64,000 bases of DNA from an uncultured Burkholderiales bacterium (GCA_937944385.1 CALDYQ010000009.1:33777-97776), one strand, 5' to 3'; positions 8,087 through 25,888 are shown, counted from the stretch's first letter. Notes: generated from the letters alone by a model not told the origin. Translations and numbers: made by a program.

Positions 8087-8113
8087 AAGGGCAGCCTCTC
8101 GCTGCCCTTTTTT
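8087..8113 (+). terminator. Rho-independent terminator after rpmE2
   Basis: A 9 bp perfect stem, AAGGGCAGC and GCTGCCCTT around a 5 nt loop, runs into a T6 tract. Confidence 0.88.
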
Positions 8114-8149
8114 CGTTTGTGCTTCCGTCTGCGGCCACAACCAGGCATC

Positions 8150-12002
<3,853 letters not shown>

Positions 12003-12036
12003 CTTCCGGCGAGATCACCCCACCCTTGGCTGGACG

Positions 12037-13470
12037 ATGCTCCTTCGTGCTGCCAACGTGCCTGCCCTGCGACGATTCGCGCTCTCCTGGCTGAGCCTTC
12101 TCCTTCCCCTCGTGGGCTGGGCTTCCACCTTCGCCCAGGGCGCGCTGCCCGGGCTACAGCCGCCTTCCGCGGCTGGCGTGTCCACCATGGCCGCCCCCCT
12201 GCCCTCGCTCGCGCCCGTCGTGGCGCAGACCGCAGCTGGCGTGGTCAACATCTCGACGCTCACACGCTCGGCGGAAGCGGACAACCCGATGTTCGCCGAT
12301 CCGTTCTTCCGCCGCTTCTTCGGCGTGCCCGACCGCCCGCGCACGCCGCAGGCCTCGGGGTCGGGCGTCATCGTCGACGCCGCGCGCGGCTACGTGCTGA
12401 CCAACCACCATGTCATCAAGGGTGCGACCCAGATCGTGGTCACGCTGCGCGACCGCCGCGAATTCACTGCCCGACTGGTGGGCTCGGATCCCGCCACGGA
12501 CATCGCACTCTTGCAGATCCCGGCCGAGCGGCTGACTGCCGTGCGCGTGGGGGACTCCGACGCGCTTCAGGTGGGCGACTATGTGCTCGCGATCGGCAAC
12601 CCATTCGGCGTCGGGCAGACCGTCACTTCGGGCATCGTCTCGGCGCTCGGTCGCGCGGGGCTCAATGTCGAAGGCTATGAGGACTTCATCCAGACCGACG
12701 CCTCGATCAACCCGGGCAACTCGGGCGGCGCCCTCATCAACCTCCGCGGCGAACTCGTGGGCATCAACACTGCAATCATCGGTCCGGCGGGCGGTAACGT
12801 TGGCATCGGCTTCGCGGTTCCATCCAACATGGCCATGCGGGTCACCGAGCAGCTCGCCCGCTTCGGCGAGGTACGCCGCGGTGGCATCGGCATCGCGGCC
12901 GTGAGCGAAGTGACCCAGGAAATCGCCCGCGAGCAGCGCCTGCCGGCCATCGAGGGGGCCGTGATCGCTGCCGTCATCTCGGGTTCGCCGGCCGAGCGCG
13001 CCGGTATCCGCCGCGGCGACGTCGTGGTCGCCGTCAATGGCCGTCGGGTGCGCACGGGCTACGATCTGCGCAATCAGCAGGCGCTGACTCCGATCGGTCA
13101 ACCTCTCGAACTCGTGCTCGTGCACGAGGGGCGACAGCGCACGGTACGCGTTACCGTGGAGACGCCCGCCCGCGCACAAGGCCTGCGTCCGGAACGCGTG
13201 GCCGAGATTCCGGGCGTCGAGGTGGCCGCCTTTCCGCGCGAGCTCAACCGTCGCGGACTCTACGTGACCGGCGTCGAGCGCGACAGCGAAGGCTGGCAGA
13301 TCGGTCTGCGCGAGAACGACGTTCTGCTGGGCATCAATGGCAGCTATGTGAACAGCCCTGCCGAGGTGCGGCGCGCCATTCGGGAATCGAGCCGGTTCGT
13401 GGTCTTCAACATCGTGCGCGGCGACAGCCGCATCGACCTGCGGGCGAGAAAGACGCAGGGCGCGACCTGA
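12037..13470 (+). CDS. Periplasmic serine protease of the DegP/DegQ (HtrA) family
   Basis: A 477 aa envelope protease and quality-control factor. An N-terminal signal segment (residues 10-34) precedes a trypsin-like domain with His125 (LTNHHV), Asp155 (PATDIALL) and Ser229 (NPGNSGGA). Two PDZ domains follow, one around 275-365 (SPAERAGIRRGDVVVAVNG) and a shorter one near 395-465 (GWQIGLRENDVLLGING). Length and layout fit DegQ/DegP. It begins 34 bp after proB and probably shares its transcript. I leave the symbol blank because DegP, DegQ and MucD cannot be separated by eye. Confidence 0.92.
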   Translation: MLLRAANVPALRRFALSWLSLLLPLVGWASTFAQGALPGLQPPSAAGVSTMAAPLPSLAPVVAQTAAGVVNISTLTRSAEADNPMFADPFFRRFFGVPDRPRTPQASGSGVIVDAARGYVLTNHHVIKGATQIVVTLRDRREFTARLVGSDPATDIALLQIPAERLTAVRVGDSDALQVGDYVLAIGNPFGVGQTVTSGIVSALGRAGLNVEGYEDFIQTDASINPGNSGGALINLRGELVGINTAIIGPAGGNVGIGFAVPSNMAMRVTEQLARFGEVRRGGIGIAAVSEVTQEIAREQRLPAIEGAVIAAVISGSPAERAGIRRGDVVVAVNGRRVRTGYDLRNQQALTPIGQPLELVLVHEGRQRTVRVTVETPARAQGLRPERVAEIPGVEVAAFPRELNRRGLYVTGVERDSEGWQIGLRENDVLLGINGSYVNSPAEVRRAIRESSRFVVFNIVRGDSRIDLRARKTQGAT

Positions 13471-13495
13471 TCAGCCGCGTGCTGGCAGGCCGCGC

Positions 13496-13897
13496 TCAGG
13501 TGTGCATGACCCAGCCGTGCCCGCACTTCCGGCACCGGACATGCACCGCGACCGCGCTGTGGCCAGTCAGCTCGAGTTGACCGTAGGTCTGGCAGCGGGC
13601 GCAGCGGGCCTGATTGGCTATCGATTCCGCAGCGCTCAGGGCCAGCAGATACCCCTGGACGGCAAAAAAGACGACCGCGGCGCAGATGCAGACGAACGCC
13701 GTGTAGATGAGCTTGCCCATGAGGCTCGCCTCGGAGAAGAGTTCGATCGAGCCGAGCAATCCAGCCAGCGCGACGATCGCGAGCGCGAGGTAGACGTGGG
13801 AGAAGATCAGCTCACGCTCGTACCACCGCCGAAAGCCAAAGCGGCGGATGCCCTCCGCAAGCGGTGGATTGAGGCGGAGCGCGGCGAGAACATCCAT
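13496..13897 (-). CDS. Conserved membrane protein with C-terminal CxxC pairs
   Basis: A 133 aa protein without assigned function. Two hydrophobic segments lie at about residues 37-57 and 65-85. After the membrane part come two cysteine pairs, CARC and CRKC, about 30 residues apart, which look like a small zinc ribbon facing the cytoplasm. The start at MDVLAALRLNPP is chosen because the N-terminal stretch LNPPLAEGIRRFGFRRWYER looks conserved; the frame is open 24 codons further. It converges with the DegQ-like gene and lies downstream of the DUF4332 gene. Confidence 0.72.
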   Translation of the reverse strand: MDVLAALRLNPPLAEGIRRFGFRRWYERELIFSHVYLALAIVALAGLLGSIELFSEASLMGKLIYTAFVCICAAVVFFAVQGYLLALSAAESIANQARCARCQTYGQLELTGHSAVAVHVRCRKCGHGWVMHT

Positions 13898-13969
13898 CCG
13901 TCGTCCGGGCTGTGTGACCCAATTCGCCCTTCTCGAGCCAGGGCAGCGTGAGGTGCTGCCCCGGGGCAA

Positions 13970-14380
13970 TCAATACTCCAGCTTGCGCGGAAGCGTCTTG
14001 GCCTCTTCGACCCAGCGCGCAACCTCGGACTCGGTTGGCAGTCGCCGCACGAGCTTCTTCGACTCATTGGCGGCGGCCATGGCCTGGGTCAGGTTCGCGG
14101 GGTTGCGACGGGCAAGCTCAGGCACCGTGTCCACACCGGCGGCTTCGAGCAGTTCGCTGTACTCCGAGCCGATGCCCTTGACGCGGTACAGGTCGACCAT
14201 GTTGGCGAACTTGAGCACCTGCGCTTCGGACAGGCCGGTCTTCTCGGCCAGTTCCTTGCGCTGCTTCGGCGTGCAGGTGGCCTCGAGGAGGCTGTCGGTG
14301 TCCTTGACGCCGCACGCCCGCATTTTCTCGCCGATCACCGGGCCGATGCCTTCGACGTCCTCGATCTTGTAGTTCGCCAT
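13970..14380 (-). CDS. DUF4332 protein (helix-hairpin-helix fold)
   Basis: A 136 aa basic soluble protein. The repeated helix-hairpin-helix motif is clear: IEDVEGIGPVIGEKMRACGV near the N-terminus and YRVKGIGSEYSELLEAAGV in the middle, as in DUF4332 proteins thought to bind DNA or RNA. The ATG at 14380 follows AGGAG; an upstream ATG at 14407 lacks one. Function is not established. Confidence 0.82.
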   Translation of the reverse strand: MANYKIEDVEGIGPVIGEKMRACGVKDTDSLLEATCTPKQRKELAEKTGLSEAQVLKFANMVDLYRVKGIGSEYSELLEAAGVDTVPELARRNPANLTQAMAAANESKKLVRRLPTESEVARWVEEAKTLPRKLEY

Positions 14381-14538
14381 GCGCTGTTTCTCCTGTTGCG
14401 TTGACACTCGCGTTGGTACTGGGTTTAGGGTTCACTCCCTCAGCGAATGCTAAGGGCAACACGCGCGTTTCGTCACCACCGGTTTTCTCCAGAATAGTCC
14501 CATGATCGACAACGCTTCACCATCCCGCCAGCCTCATC

Positions 14539-15501
14539 ATGAACTACCGACGCCTCGGCCGCTCCGGCCTCAAAGTCTCCGAACTCTCCCTTGGCTCCTG
14601 GGTCACCTACGGCAACCAGGTGGACACGCAATCCGCCGTGGAGTGCATGGCCGCCGCCTGGGATGCGGGGGTCAATTTCTTCGACAACGCCGAGGTCTAC
14701 GCGCGCGGCCAGTCGGAGGTCATCATGGGCGAGGCACTCAAGCGTCTGGGCTGGCGTCGCGCCCAGGTGATCGTCTCGACCAAGTTCTTCTGGGGCATCA
14801 ACGATGGCCCGAACGAAAAGAACACGCTCAACCGCAAGTACCTCATGCAGGCGATCGATGGCTCGCTCCGGCGTCTGCAGCTCGATCATCTCGATCTCGT
14901 GTTCTGCCATAGGCCGGACCCGCACACACCGCTCGAGGAGACGGTCTATGCGATGCATGACATGATCGTCTCGGGCAAGGCGCTCTACTGGGGCACGAGC
15001 GAGTGGAGCGCCGAGGAGATCCGCGGGGCGTGGGAGATTGCCGAGCGGCACCACCTGCACAAGCCCGTCATGGAGCAGCCGCAGTACAACCTCTTCGCAC
15101 GCGATCGCGTCGAGCGGGAGTACGCCCGGCTCTACACGGATCTCGGCCTGGGCACCACTGTGTGGAGCCCGCTCGCCTCGGGACTGCTGACTGGCAAATA
15201 CCGCGACGGCGTGCCGGCCGATTCGCGGGCCGCGCTCAAGGGCTACGAGTGGATTGCCGAGCGGGTGACCGATCCGGCCAAGACCGCGGCGGTCGAGCGC
15301 CTGCGGCCGATCGCGGACGAACTCGGCTGCACGCTTGCGCAACTTGCTCTCGCCTGGTGCCTCAAGAACCCGAACGTCTCCACGGTCATCACCGGCGCAT
15401 CCCGCCCGGCGCAGGTGCTCGAAAACATGAAGGCGCTGGAGGTGGTGCCCAAGCTCACTGATGAGGTGATGGCGCGCATCGACCTCGCCACCGGGCGCTG
15501 A
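14539..15501 (+). CDS. Aldo/keto reductase, Kv-beta/YghZ-type
   Basis: A 320 aa NADPH-dependent oxidoreductase of the AKR superfamily, with the sequence style of voltage-gated potassium channel beta subunits and E. coli YghZ. The catalytic tetrad is visible as Asp and Tyr in [14 protein letters not shown], Lys in VSTKFFWG and His in VFCHRPDP. The cofactor-binding C-terminus is present ([23 protein letters not shown]). Substrates of such enzymes are usually methylglyoxal and other reactive aldehydes. It has its own upstream region of 158 bp. Confidence 0.92.
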   Translation: MNYRRLGRSGLKVSELSLGSWVTYGNQVDTQSAVECMAAAWDAGVNFFDNAEVYARGQSEVIMGEALKRLGWRRAQVIVSTKFFWGINDGPNEKNTLNRKYLMQAIDGSLRRLQLDHLDLVFCHRPDPHTPLEETVYAMHDMIVSGKALYWGTSEWSAEEIRGAWEIAERHHLHKPVMEQPQYNLFARDRVEREYARLYTDLGLGTTVWSPLASGLLTGKYRDGVPADSRAALKGYEWIAERVTDPAKTAAVERLRPIADELGCTLAQLALAWCLKNPNVSTVITGASRPAQVLENMKALEVVPKLTDEVMARIDLATGR

Positions 15502-15541
15502 ATCCGGGGCGCATCGCGCCACGGCAGAACGGTCGGTTTTC

Positions 15542-15615
15542 GATCAGCTTTTTGCTGAACGCCTGATGCGATCGGTCGTTCAAAAAAGAAAAGCAGAAAG
15601 TCGACTTTCCGCGAA
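15542..15615. repeat. Intergenic repeat, copy A (GATCA box plus AAAGTCGACTTT palindrome)
   Basis: GATCAGCTTTTTG starts at 15542, GAACG follows at 15557, and the perfect palindrome GAAAGTCGACTTTC lies at 15596-15609. A second copy with the same order and exactly the same 55 nt spacing is at 58988-59060. The 225 bp gap between the aldo/keto reductase and the pseudouridine synthase remnant holds no gene that I can recognise. A small hairpin, TCAGC-TTTTT-GCTGA, overlaps the first box. Confidence 0.6.
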
Positions 15616-15726
15616 ATCTTCCGCAACGCCCCATCCAATCTAGGCTGAACGCAAAAGCCCTACCGTTCCACCTGTCAGCCTCGAGCGCCGCAAGAGCACG
15701 GACGGCTCAGACGTGCGAAGGTCGTG

Positions 15727-15984
15727 TCAATGCGATGGCCGCGCATCGAAGCGCTCGTTCGGGCCCAAGTAACGCCACTGCCCCGGCGGCAGATCGCCGA
15801 GCCTTACGCTCCCGATGCGCACGCGCTTCAAGGCCAGCACGCGCAGTCCCACCGCCTCGCACATGCGCCGGATCTGTCTCTTGCGGCCCTCGCGCAGGAT
15901 GAAGCGGAGTTGATCCTCGTTCTGCCAGCGCACTCGGGCAGGCTTCAATTGCACGCCATCGAGGGCGAGACCGAACTCGCTCAT
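15727..15984 (-). pseudogene. C-terminal remnant of an RluF/RsuA-type pseudouridine synthase
   Basis: About 85-102 residues match the end of RluF-type rRNA pseudouridine synthases: a DQLRFILREGRKRQIRRMCE segment, then LKRVRIGSVRLGDLPPGQWRYL. The N-terminal S4 domain and the catalytic aspartate half are absent; upstream lies the end of ligA, which this frame overlaps slightly if it starts at the ATG at 16035. Full-length members are about 240-290 aa. I therefore read it as a 5'-truncated gene left behind ligA. It could still be expressed as a small RNA-binding peptide, but not as an active synthase. Confidence 0.65.
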
Positions 15985-16010
15985 GCGCTTGGACAGGCGG
16001 ACCGGCTCGC

Positions 16011-19336
<3,326 letters not shown>

Positions 19337-19340
19337 CGTC

Positions 19341-22300
19341 TCAGGCAGCCTCGGCCATTCGGATCGCCTGCGCCACGTCGACGCCCACGATTCGCGACAC
19401 CCCCGGTTCATTCATCGTAACACCGATCAACTGCTCGGCCATCTCCATGGCGATCTTGTTGTGGGAGATGAACAGGAACTGCGTCTGCGTGGCCATCTCG
19501 CGCACGAGCTTGCAGAAGCGCTCGGTGTTCGGGTCGTCGAGCGGCGCATCCACCTCGTCGAGCAGGCAGAACGGCGCCGGATTCAGGTGGAAGAGCGCAA
19601 ACACGAGCGCCGTTGCCGTGAGCGCCTTCTCGCCGCCCGACAGAAGGTGGATCGAGGCATTGCGCTTGCCGGGCGGTTGCGCGACGACCTGGATGCCGGC
19701 ATCGAGAATCTCGTCGCCCGTCAGCACGAGCTTGGCCTGCCCGCCACCAAACAGTGTCGGGAACAGCCGCCCGAAGTGCGCGTTGACCTGGTCGTAGGTC
19801 TCGGAAAGCTGGGCGCGAGTCTCACGGTCGATTCGGCGGATCGCATCCTCGAGCGTGGCGATCGCTTCGGCCAGATCCGCTGCCTGAGCATCGAGGTAGA
19901 GCTTGCGCTCGCGGGATTGTTCGAGTTCGTCGAGGGCTGCCAGGTTGACTGCGCCTAGAGCGGCGATGTCGCGCTCGATGCGAGTCAAGCTGCCCTGAAG
20001 GGCGGAGGCACGGGGTGCCTCGGCCAATTGCGCGGCGAGACTTTCTGGCGCCACCTTGAGATGCGCGAGCTGCTCGTCCATCTGCGCGATCGTGCCCTCG
20101 GCCGTGGATTGCCGCACGCGCGCATCCTCGATGCGCTTCCTGATCGGCTCGAACTCGCGCTCGATCCCGAGCCGTCGCTCCTCGGTCGCCACGAGCTGCG
20201 CGTTGGCCTGTTCCACCGCCTCGCGCGCCGAACGGAGCGCCGCTTCACGTTCGCCGCGCGTGGACAGAAGCTGCTGCAGCGCCGACTCGATGGGGGAGAG
20301 CAGGATGCTCGCACTCTCGGCGGCCAGGCGCTCACGCTCAGCAGCTGCATGCGCGCGCTCGCGCTGGTTCTGCGCCTGCCGACGGGTGAGCTCGGCGACG
20401 CGATCGCGCGCCACCTTCTCGGCGTACATCGCATCCCGAAGAGCGTTCTCGGCGGCTCGCAGCGTTTCGCGCGCCTTGACCAGCGCCACGTCTGCCTCGT
20501 TGCGGACGCCGCGCCCGGCCTCCCGCTCGGCGAGCGCCTCGGCACGCCGCGCCTCATCCTCCCCGAGACTGGCGACCAGCTGTTCGATCTGCGCACGCTC
20601 GGCCTGCGCCTGTTCATCCAGTTCGGCCAACTCCGCAGCGATCTGCCGCGTACGCTCATCCGCCTTGCTTCGGGCCTGCTCGATCTGCATGCGCTCGACC
20701 TCGAGCGCATGCACCCGCCGTTGAACCGAGACGATCGCACCGCGACGCTGGGTCGCCAGCGTGCGCAGGTCCTGGTAGCGCTTCTCAGCCGCGGCGAGCG
20801 CATCGGCCGCAGCGCGGGCTTGCACCTCCACCCGCGCCAGGTCCGCGGCCAACGACTCGATCTCGCGCTGGCGCGTGGTCGCGCCATGCACCGCCGCATC
20901 CGGCGCAAACCACGTGATGCTGTGCCGACCGATGATGTGCCCCTCGGGCGTGACAAAACACTCCCCCTGAGCGAGACGCATGCGTCCATCGAGGGCCGCG
21001 GCCACGTCCGGTGCGGTCCGCACGCCGTGAAGCCACTCGGCGAGGACGGCGCGTGCCGCGGGGTCGTCCGTCGCCACACGCGCCATGAGCGCATCATCGG
21101 CAGGGGTCAGCGACAGCGCGGTGTCTGCGTCTGCGGCAAAGACCGTCATGCGCGCCGGCGGAACGATCAGGGCGCCTAAGCGGGAGCCCGTCTCCACCGG
21201 CAGCGCGTTGAGTCGCTCGCGCAGCACCGCCTCGAGCGCATCATCCCACCCCGAAGCCACGCGGAGCGCCCGCCAAAGCGGCATCGCGCGGAGGCCTTGT
21301 CCGGCGACCCACTTGGCCAGCCCCGCGTCGTCTTCGCGCTCGAGGGCCTGCTGGAGCTTGACGAGCGCGTCATGGCGGGCGCGGAGTCGCGCGAGCTCTC
21401 CCGCGACGCGCTCCTGGTCGAGCCGGAGCGAAACGCGCGCCCGGTCAGCCTCGAGGGCAGCGGTCTCGGCGTCCTGCGCCGTCTGCTCCGCCGCCTCGAG
21501 TTCGGCCTGCTCGGCCTCGATCTGCTCGACGATGGCGGTGAGCTCGGCGTCATCGGGCGCAGTGAGCCGGGCGCGCTCGTCTTCGAGCCGCGTGCGTCGC
21601 TGCGCGAGTTGGGCAAGCATGCGCTCCGCGTTGTTACGGCGCACTTGCCCCACCTGGAGCGCGCTGTCGATCTCAGCCAGCCGCTGTTGCGTGGCGGCAA
21701 GCGCAGTGGCCGCATCCCGGAGCGCCTGCTCTGCAGCCGGCAGCGCCGCCTGGGCGGATTCGACCAACGCCTTCTGATCGACATGACGCGCTTCGGCGAC
21801 CGCGACCGCATCATGCGCCTCAGCGAGGGATTCCTCGATCTGGGAGGCTTCCTCGTCGAGGGTGAGCAGTCGATGCGTCGCCTGCTCGATCTCGCGCGCC
21901 ACGCGGGCGCTGCGCTCGCGCTCGAAGGCGAGCTGCTGCTCGATGCGCGTGACCTCGGCATTGACCTCGTAGAACGCGCCCTGCGCCGCATGCTGCGCGT
22001 CATTGGCCGTGAAGACCGACTGCCGGAGCGTTTCGACCTCGGTCGCAAGCGCCGCGAGCTCGGCCTCCTTGCCAAAGAGCGACGTCTCCGCCTCGGCCAG
22101 GATCCTCACAGCCGCGTCGCGGGTCCGGATGGCTTCCTCGCGACGCTGGGCATAGAGCAGCGCCAGGGTTTCGGTGCGCGCCTGATCGAGCTCGCGCCAG
22201 CGCGCGGCCACCTTGGCCTGCCCTTCAAGACGCTCGAGTTGCGTGGCGAGCTCGGACTGGATGTCCTGCACGCGGGCAAGGTTCTCGCGCGTGTCCGCGA

Positions 22301-22850
22301 GGCGTCCCTCGGTTTCGCGCCGACGCTCCTTGTAGCGCGACACGCCCGCGGCCTCTTCGAGAAAGACGCGCAATTCCTCGGGCTTGGCCTCGATGATGCG
22401 CGAGATCATGCCCTGCTCGATGACCGCGTAGGCGCGCGGGCCGAGACCGGTGCCGAGGAAGACGTCGAGGATGTCGCGCCGCCGGACGGACTGGTTGTTG
22501 ATGTAGTAGGAAGAGCCTACGTTGCGCTGCAGCACCCGCTTGACGGACAGCTCGGCATACTGGCTCCATTGCCCGGCCGCGCGGCCGGCACTGTTGTCGA
22601 AGACGAGCTCGACGCTCGCGCGCGCGACCGGCTTTCGGTTGCCCGCGCCGTTGAAGATGACATCTTCCATCGACTCGCCCCGCAGTGCCGAGGCCTTCGA
22701 TTCACCGAGCACCCAGCGCACCGCGTCGATCACGTTCGACTTGCCGCACCCGTTGGGCCCGACGATGCCGATCAATTGGCCCGGCAAGGGAATGGTGGTG
22801 GGATCGACGAAGGACTTGAAGCCTGCGAGCTTGATCGAGGTCAGACGCAT
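19341..22850 (-). CDS. smc: Chromosome segregation protein SMC
   Basis: A 1169 aa SMC ATPase. The N-terminal Walker [10 protein letters not shown] lies at about residues 31-39, long heptad coiled coils run from about 170 to 500 and 670 to 1000 around a hinge near 510-640, and the C-terminal head carries the signature [11 protein letters not shown] and Walker [12 protein letters not shown]. It compacts and separates chromosomes with ScpA and ScpB, which are not in this window. First gene of smc-zipA-ligA; it is divergent from queF. Confidence 0.97.
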   Translation of the reverse strand: MRLTSIKLAGFKSFVDPTTIPLPGQLIGIVGPNGCGKSNVIDAVRWVLGESKASALRGESMEDVIFNGAGNRKPVARASVELVFDNSAGRAAGQWSQYAELSVKRVLQRNVGSSYYINNQSVRRRDILDVFLGTGLGPRAYAVIEQGMISRIIEAKPEELRVFLEEAAGVSRYKERRRETEGRLADTRENLARVQDIQSELATQLERLEGQAKVAARWRELDQARTETLALLYAQRREEAIRTRDAAVRILAEAETSLFGKEAELAALATEVETLRQSVFTANDAQHAAQGAFYEVNAEVTRIEQQLAFERERSARVAREIEQATHRLLTLDEEASQIEESLAEAHDAVAVAEARHVDQKALVESAQAALPAAEQALRDAATALAATQQRLAEIDSALQVGQVRRNNAERMLAQLAQRRTRLEDERARLTAPDDAELTAIVEQIEAEQAELEAAEQTAQDAETAALEADRARVSLRLDQERVAGELARLRARHDALVKLQQALEREDDAGLAKWVAGQGLRAMPLWRALRVASGWDDALEAVLRERLNALPVETGSRLGALIVPPARMTVFAADADTALSLTPADDALMARVATDDPAARAVLAEWLHGVRTAPDVAAALDGRMRLAQGECFVTPEGHIIGRHSITWFAPDAAVHGATTRQREIESLAADLARVEVQARAAADALAAAEKRYQDLRTLATQRRGAIVSVQRRVHALEVERMQIEQARSKADERTRQIAAELAELDEQAQAERAQIEQLVASLGEDEARRAEALAEREAGRGVRNEADVALVKARETLRAAENALRDAMYAEKVARDRVAELTRRQAQNQRERAHAAAERERLAAESASILLSPIESALQQLLSTRGEREAALRSAREAVEQANAQLVATEERRLGIEREFEPIRKRIEDARVRQSTAEGTIAQMDEQLAHLKVAPESLAAQLAEAPRASALQGSLTRIERDIAALGAVNLAALDELEQSRERKLYLDAQAADLAEAIATLEDAIRRIDRETRAQLSETYDQVNAHFGRLFPTLFGGGQAKLVLTGDEILDAGIQVVAQPPGKRNASIHLLSGGEKALTATALVFALFHLNPAPFCLLDEVDAPLDDPNTERFCKLVREMATQTQFLFISHNKIAMEMAEQLIGVTMNEPGVSRIVGVDVAQAIRMAEAA

Positions 22851-22915
22851 GAAATGGGGTCGGAAAGCCGACGCCCCCGCCGGCAGGCAGGACGAAGACG
22901 CACGGCATGACGCTT

Positions 22916-22921
22916 TAGAAT
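22916..22921 (+). promoter_or_regulatory. Putative -10 element of queF
   Basis: TAGAAT lies 26 nt before the proposed TTG start and no convincing -35 is visible. It falls in the short smc-queF divergent gap. Confidence 0.35.
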
Positions 22922-22947
22922 CCGGCGATTATAGAAGTCCCATTTTC

Positions 22948-23445
22948 TTGGCTAAGCCTTTGAAAAAGCAGAAAAAACCGATCAACCCTCCGGTCGCCCC
23001 CGGCGTCTCCGAGCGCCCCGCGGGAGTGCGCTCCGCGCCGTCGACGACGATCGACACCTTCGCCAATCCGCACCCGGGACGGGATTACCTGATCCACATC
23101 CAGGTGCCCGAATTCACCTGCCACTGCCCGCTCACCGGGCAGCCGGATTTCGCGCATTTCACGATCGAGTACATCGCGGACGCGCGCTGTATCGAGCTCA
23201 AGTCGCTCAAGATGTACATGTGGAGTTTCCGCGACCAGGGGGCCTTCCACGAAAAGGTCACCAATGACGTGCTCGATCACCTCGTGGCCGCGATCGAGCC
23301 ACGCTTCATGCGCGTGACGGCGCGCTGGAACGTGCGCGGCGGCATCTACACCAACGTGATCGCCGAGCATCACGCCCGCGGCTGGAAGCCGCGGCCGGCC
23401 GTCGATCTCACCCGCTTCGGGCTCGCCGCCCCGGTGGCGCTTTGA
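22948..23445 (+). CDS. queF: NADPH-dependent 7-cyano-7-deazaguanine reductase
   Basis: A short (unimodular) QueF of about 165 aa that reduces preQ0 to preQ1 in queuosine synthesis. The active-site cysteine lies in [12 protein letters not shown], and the NADPH/substrate motif reads [20 protein letters not shown]. No ATG fits: the in-frame ATG at 22849 lies inside the smc start region and ahead of the likely promoter. A TTG at 22948 (reading MAKPLKKQ) is chosen, with TTG 22960 as alternative. The start is uncertain, the identity is not. Its stop overlaps the manC start (TTGA). queG, a later enzyme of the same pathway, is at 43019. Confidence 0.9.
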   Translation: MAKPLKKQKKPINPPVAPGVSERPAGVRSAPSTTIDTFANPHPGRDYLIHIQVPEFTCHCPLTGQPDFAHFTIEYIADARCIELKSLKMYMWSFRDQGAFHEKVTNDVLDHLVAAIEPRFMRVTARWNVRGGIYTNVIAEHHARGWKPRPAVDLTRFGLAAPVAL

Positions 23446-24863
23446 GCCCCGCCTCCGGCACGACTCCAATCCAGCCGGTCATCCTCTGCGGTGGCTCTGG
23501 CACCCGGCTTTGGCCGGAGTCGCGCGAGACCTACCCCAAGCCCTTTCTGCCGCTGATCGACGGCCGCTCGCTCTACGAACTCACGCTCGAGCGCTGCGCA
23601 GCCCTGCCCGGTGCCCTGCCGCCGATCGTGGTCATCAACGCGCAGCAGGCGCATCTGGCTGAGCAGGCGGCGGCAGCGATCGGACACCGCATCCCCCGAC
23701 TCGTGATCGAGCCCGTCGGCCGCAACACCGCGCCGGCCATCGCTGCCGCGGCGCTCGTCGCGACGGCGGATGGCAGCGACCCGACTCTGCTCGTGCTGCC
23801 GGCCGATCACCTGATCGCCCCGCCCGACGCCTTTGCGACGGCGGTCGCGCAGGCTGCGCAAGCGGGCGGCAATCGCCTGGTCACCTTCGGCGTGGTCCCC
23901 ACGTACCCCGAGACCGGATACGGCTACATCGAGGCTCCCACGGCCGAGGTTTCCTCGGCCGATGCGGTACGGCCGGTCGAGCGCTTCGTCGAAAAGCCGG
24001 ACATCGAGACCGCGCGCGGCTACCTCGCGGGTGGACGCCATTTCTGGAACGCCGGGATCTTCGTCTTCAGGGCGAGCCTTCTCCTGGCTGAGCTGCGTCA
24101 GCATTCCCCGACCGTCGCCACGCAGGTTGCACGCGCGGTCGCCCAGGCCCGCCAGAGTGAAGCGCGAACCGTGCTTCCCGCCGCCGAGTTCGGCGAATGC
24201 CCGAACATTTCGATCGATTACGCGCTCTTCGAGAAGAGCCGTATCGTGTCCATGGTGCCGGCCCGCTTCGAATGGAGTGACATCGGCAGCTGGAAGGCGG
24301 TCGCCGACGTCTCGCGGGGCGTCGGCAATGCGGTGGTCAACGTGGGTAGCAGCGATTGCTTCGTGCGTAGCGACGGCCGCACGGTCGGCCTGGTCGGCGT
24401 CGCGAATCTCGTCGTGATCGACACCGAAGACGCCCTCTTGATCGCACACCGAGATCACACGCAGGACGTCCGTCAAGTCGTCGAACGCGTACGCGAGATC
24501 AAGCCCGCGCTCGCCGTCTGGCGAACGACCGCCGTTCGGCCGTGGGGAACCTTCACGGTGCTGTCCGACCTCGCCGATCACAAGGTCAAGCGCATCGTGG
24601 TCAATCCGGGCGCGTCGATCTCGCTGCAACTTCATCACCATCGCAGCGAGACCTGGACCTTCATCTCGGGTCATGGCGAGGTGACGCTCGACGACCGGAC
24701 CATCACGGTCGGCCCCGAGGTGACCGTGCACATTCCAGTCCGCACGAAGCATCGCGTGCGAAATACCGGCGGCGATCCGCTCGTCTTCATCGAGACGCAG
24801 ACTGGTACGAGCTTCGAAGAAAGCGATATCGTGCGCTTCGAAGACCAGTACGGGCGCATCTGA
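23442..24863 (+). CDS. manC: Mannose-1-phosphate guanylyltransferase / mannose-6-phosphate isomerase
   Basis: A 473 aa bifunctional type II enzyme making GDP-mannose for polysaccharides. The nucleotidyltransferase domain starts with [15 protein letters not shown] and has [10 protein letters not shown]; the C-terminal cupin isomerase domain has HHHRSETW and [11 protein letters not shown]. The frame begins at a TTG that overlaps the queF stop, and no ATG or GTG lies between it and the conserved start, so coupled initiation at TTG is likely. Other polysaccharide genes are not adjacent. Confidence 0.92.
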   Translation: MSPASGTTPIQPVILCGGSGTRLWPESRETYPKPFLPLIDGRSLYELTLERCAALPGALPPIVVINAQQAHLAEQAAAAIGHRIPRLVIEPVGRNTAPAIAAAALVATADGSDPTLLVLPADHLIAPPDAFATAVAQAAQAGGNRLVTFGVVPTYPETGYGYIEAPTAEVSSADAVRPVERFVEKPDIETARGYLAGGRHFWNAGIFVFRASLLLAELRQHSPTVATQVARAVAQARQSEARTVLPAAEFGECPNISIDYALFEKSRIVSMVPARFEWSDIGSWKAVADVSRGVGNAVVNVGSSDCFVRSDGRTVGLVGVANLVVIDTEDALLIAHRDHTQDVRQVVERVREIKPALAVWRTTAVRPWGTFTVLSDLADHKVKRIVVNPGASISLQLHHHRSETWTFISGHGEVTLDDRTITVGPEVTVHIPVRTKHRVRNTGGDPLVFIETQTGTSFEESDIVRFEDQYGRI

Positions 24864-24871
24864 ATGGCCCG

Positions 24872-25888
24872 TCACTTTCTGAGTGCCTGCTCGAACGCAT
24901 ATGCGAGCGACCAGACCGCCGACGCGTAAAGACGCGAGCGGTTGTAGCGCGTGATCACGTAGAAATTCTCGAAGACCAGCCAGTAATCGAGGCTGCCGTC
25001 CGCCAGATCGAGCGAGATCAAGCCAATCGAATCATCGGCCTTCGGTGCGCGCACATCGGCATCGCGCGCGCGCACGGCGACCTCGGCCTCAACCCACTCC
25101 GACCACGGACGTCGCGCGGTGAGCCCGCCCTCGAACTCCCGAGCGACTGCGGGTGAGACGGGCTTTAGGGGCAGCATGACCGGCTCGCCGCGCTGCCAGC
25201 CATGAGCGGCGAGAAAGGAAGCCACGGAGCCGATGATGTCAGCCGGTGAATTCCACAGGTCGGTCCGGCCGTCCTGATCGAAGTCCACGGCAAAGCGTCG
25301 GTAGCTGCCGGGCATGAACTGCGGCCACCCCATGGCACCAGCGAATGACCCTCGGAACTCGAGCGGCGAGCGCTTGAGCTCCCGCGCGAGCAGCAGGAAA
25401 TCCTTGAGTTCACCGCGAAAGAATTCAGCTCGACGCGGGTAATCGAGGGCCAGCGTGGCGAGTGCATCCACGATGCGGGTCGTCCCCGTGATGCGGCCGT
25501 AGACCGTCTCCACGCCGATGATCGCCGCGATCACCGAGCGCGGCACGCCATAGGTCTGCTCGGCGCGCTCGAAATGCTCCGCGTGACGCGTGAGAAATTC
25601 CAGTCCGCGCTGCATCCGGTCGCCCCCGATGTGACGCGGCCAGTAGACATGCCACGGCGTCGGCGCGCGGATCGGCGCATCCATGAGCGCGATCACCCGG
25701 TCCTGCCGCTGCACTTGGGCGAAGAGCGCATCGAACTCGTCGGCCGGGTAGCCGTGCTCGCGAATCAGTTCCTCGCGCAAGGCCGCGAGTTCAGGCCGAC
25801 CGATGAAGCTTTGCGCGCTGACCTGCGCGCCCATCATTCCGACCACGCAAGCCGCGAGCGCGAGAGCGCGAGAGAACGACATCGTCAT
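24872..25888 (-). CDS. mltB: Lytic murein transglycosylase B
   Basis: A 338 aa periplasmic enzyme that cleaves peptidoglycan to anhydromuropeptides. A signal peptide (residues 1-26, ending AQVSAQ) lacks a lipobox, so the protein is probably soluble rather than a lipoprotein as in E. coli. The catalytic glutamate is in IIGVETVYGRITG, and the family segments GAMGWPQFMPGSY and DFDQDGRTDLW follow. Two ATGs six bases apart (25888 and 25882) are possible. It is divergent from pyrD with only 18 bp between start codons. Confidence 0.92.
   Translation of the reverse strand: MTMSFSRALALAACVVGMMGAQVSAQSFIGRPELAALREELIREHGYPADEFDALFAQVQRQDRVIALMDAPIRAPTPWHVYWPRHIGGDRMQRGLEFLTRHAEHFERAEQTYGVPRSVIAAIIGVETVYGRITGTTRIVDALATLALDYPRRAEFFRGELKDFLLLARELKRSPLEFRGSFAGAMGWPQFMPGSYRRFAVDFDQDGRTDLWNSPADIIGSVASFLAAHGWQRGEPVMLPLKPVSPAVAREFEGGLTARRPWSEWVEAEVAVRARDADVRAPKADDSIGLISLDLADGSLDYWLVFENFYVITRYNRSRLYASAVWSLAYAFEQALRK

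Noticed and set aside
14502..14912. ATG preceded by CAGAAT 6 nt upstream, giving a leaderless-looking frame that overlaps the aldo/keto reductase
   Set aside because: The frame shadows the reductase. The hexamer more likely marks the reductase's own promoter with a 37 nt leader.
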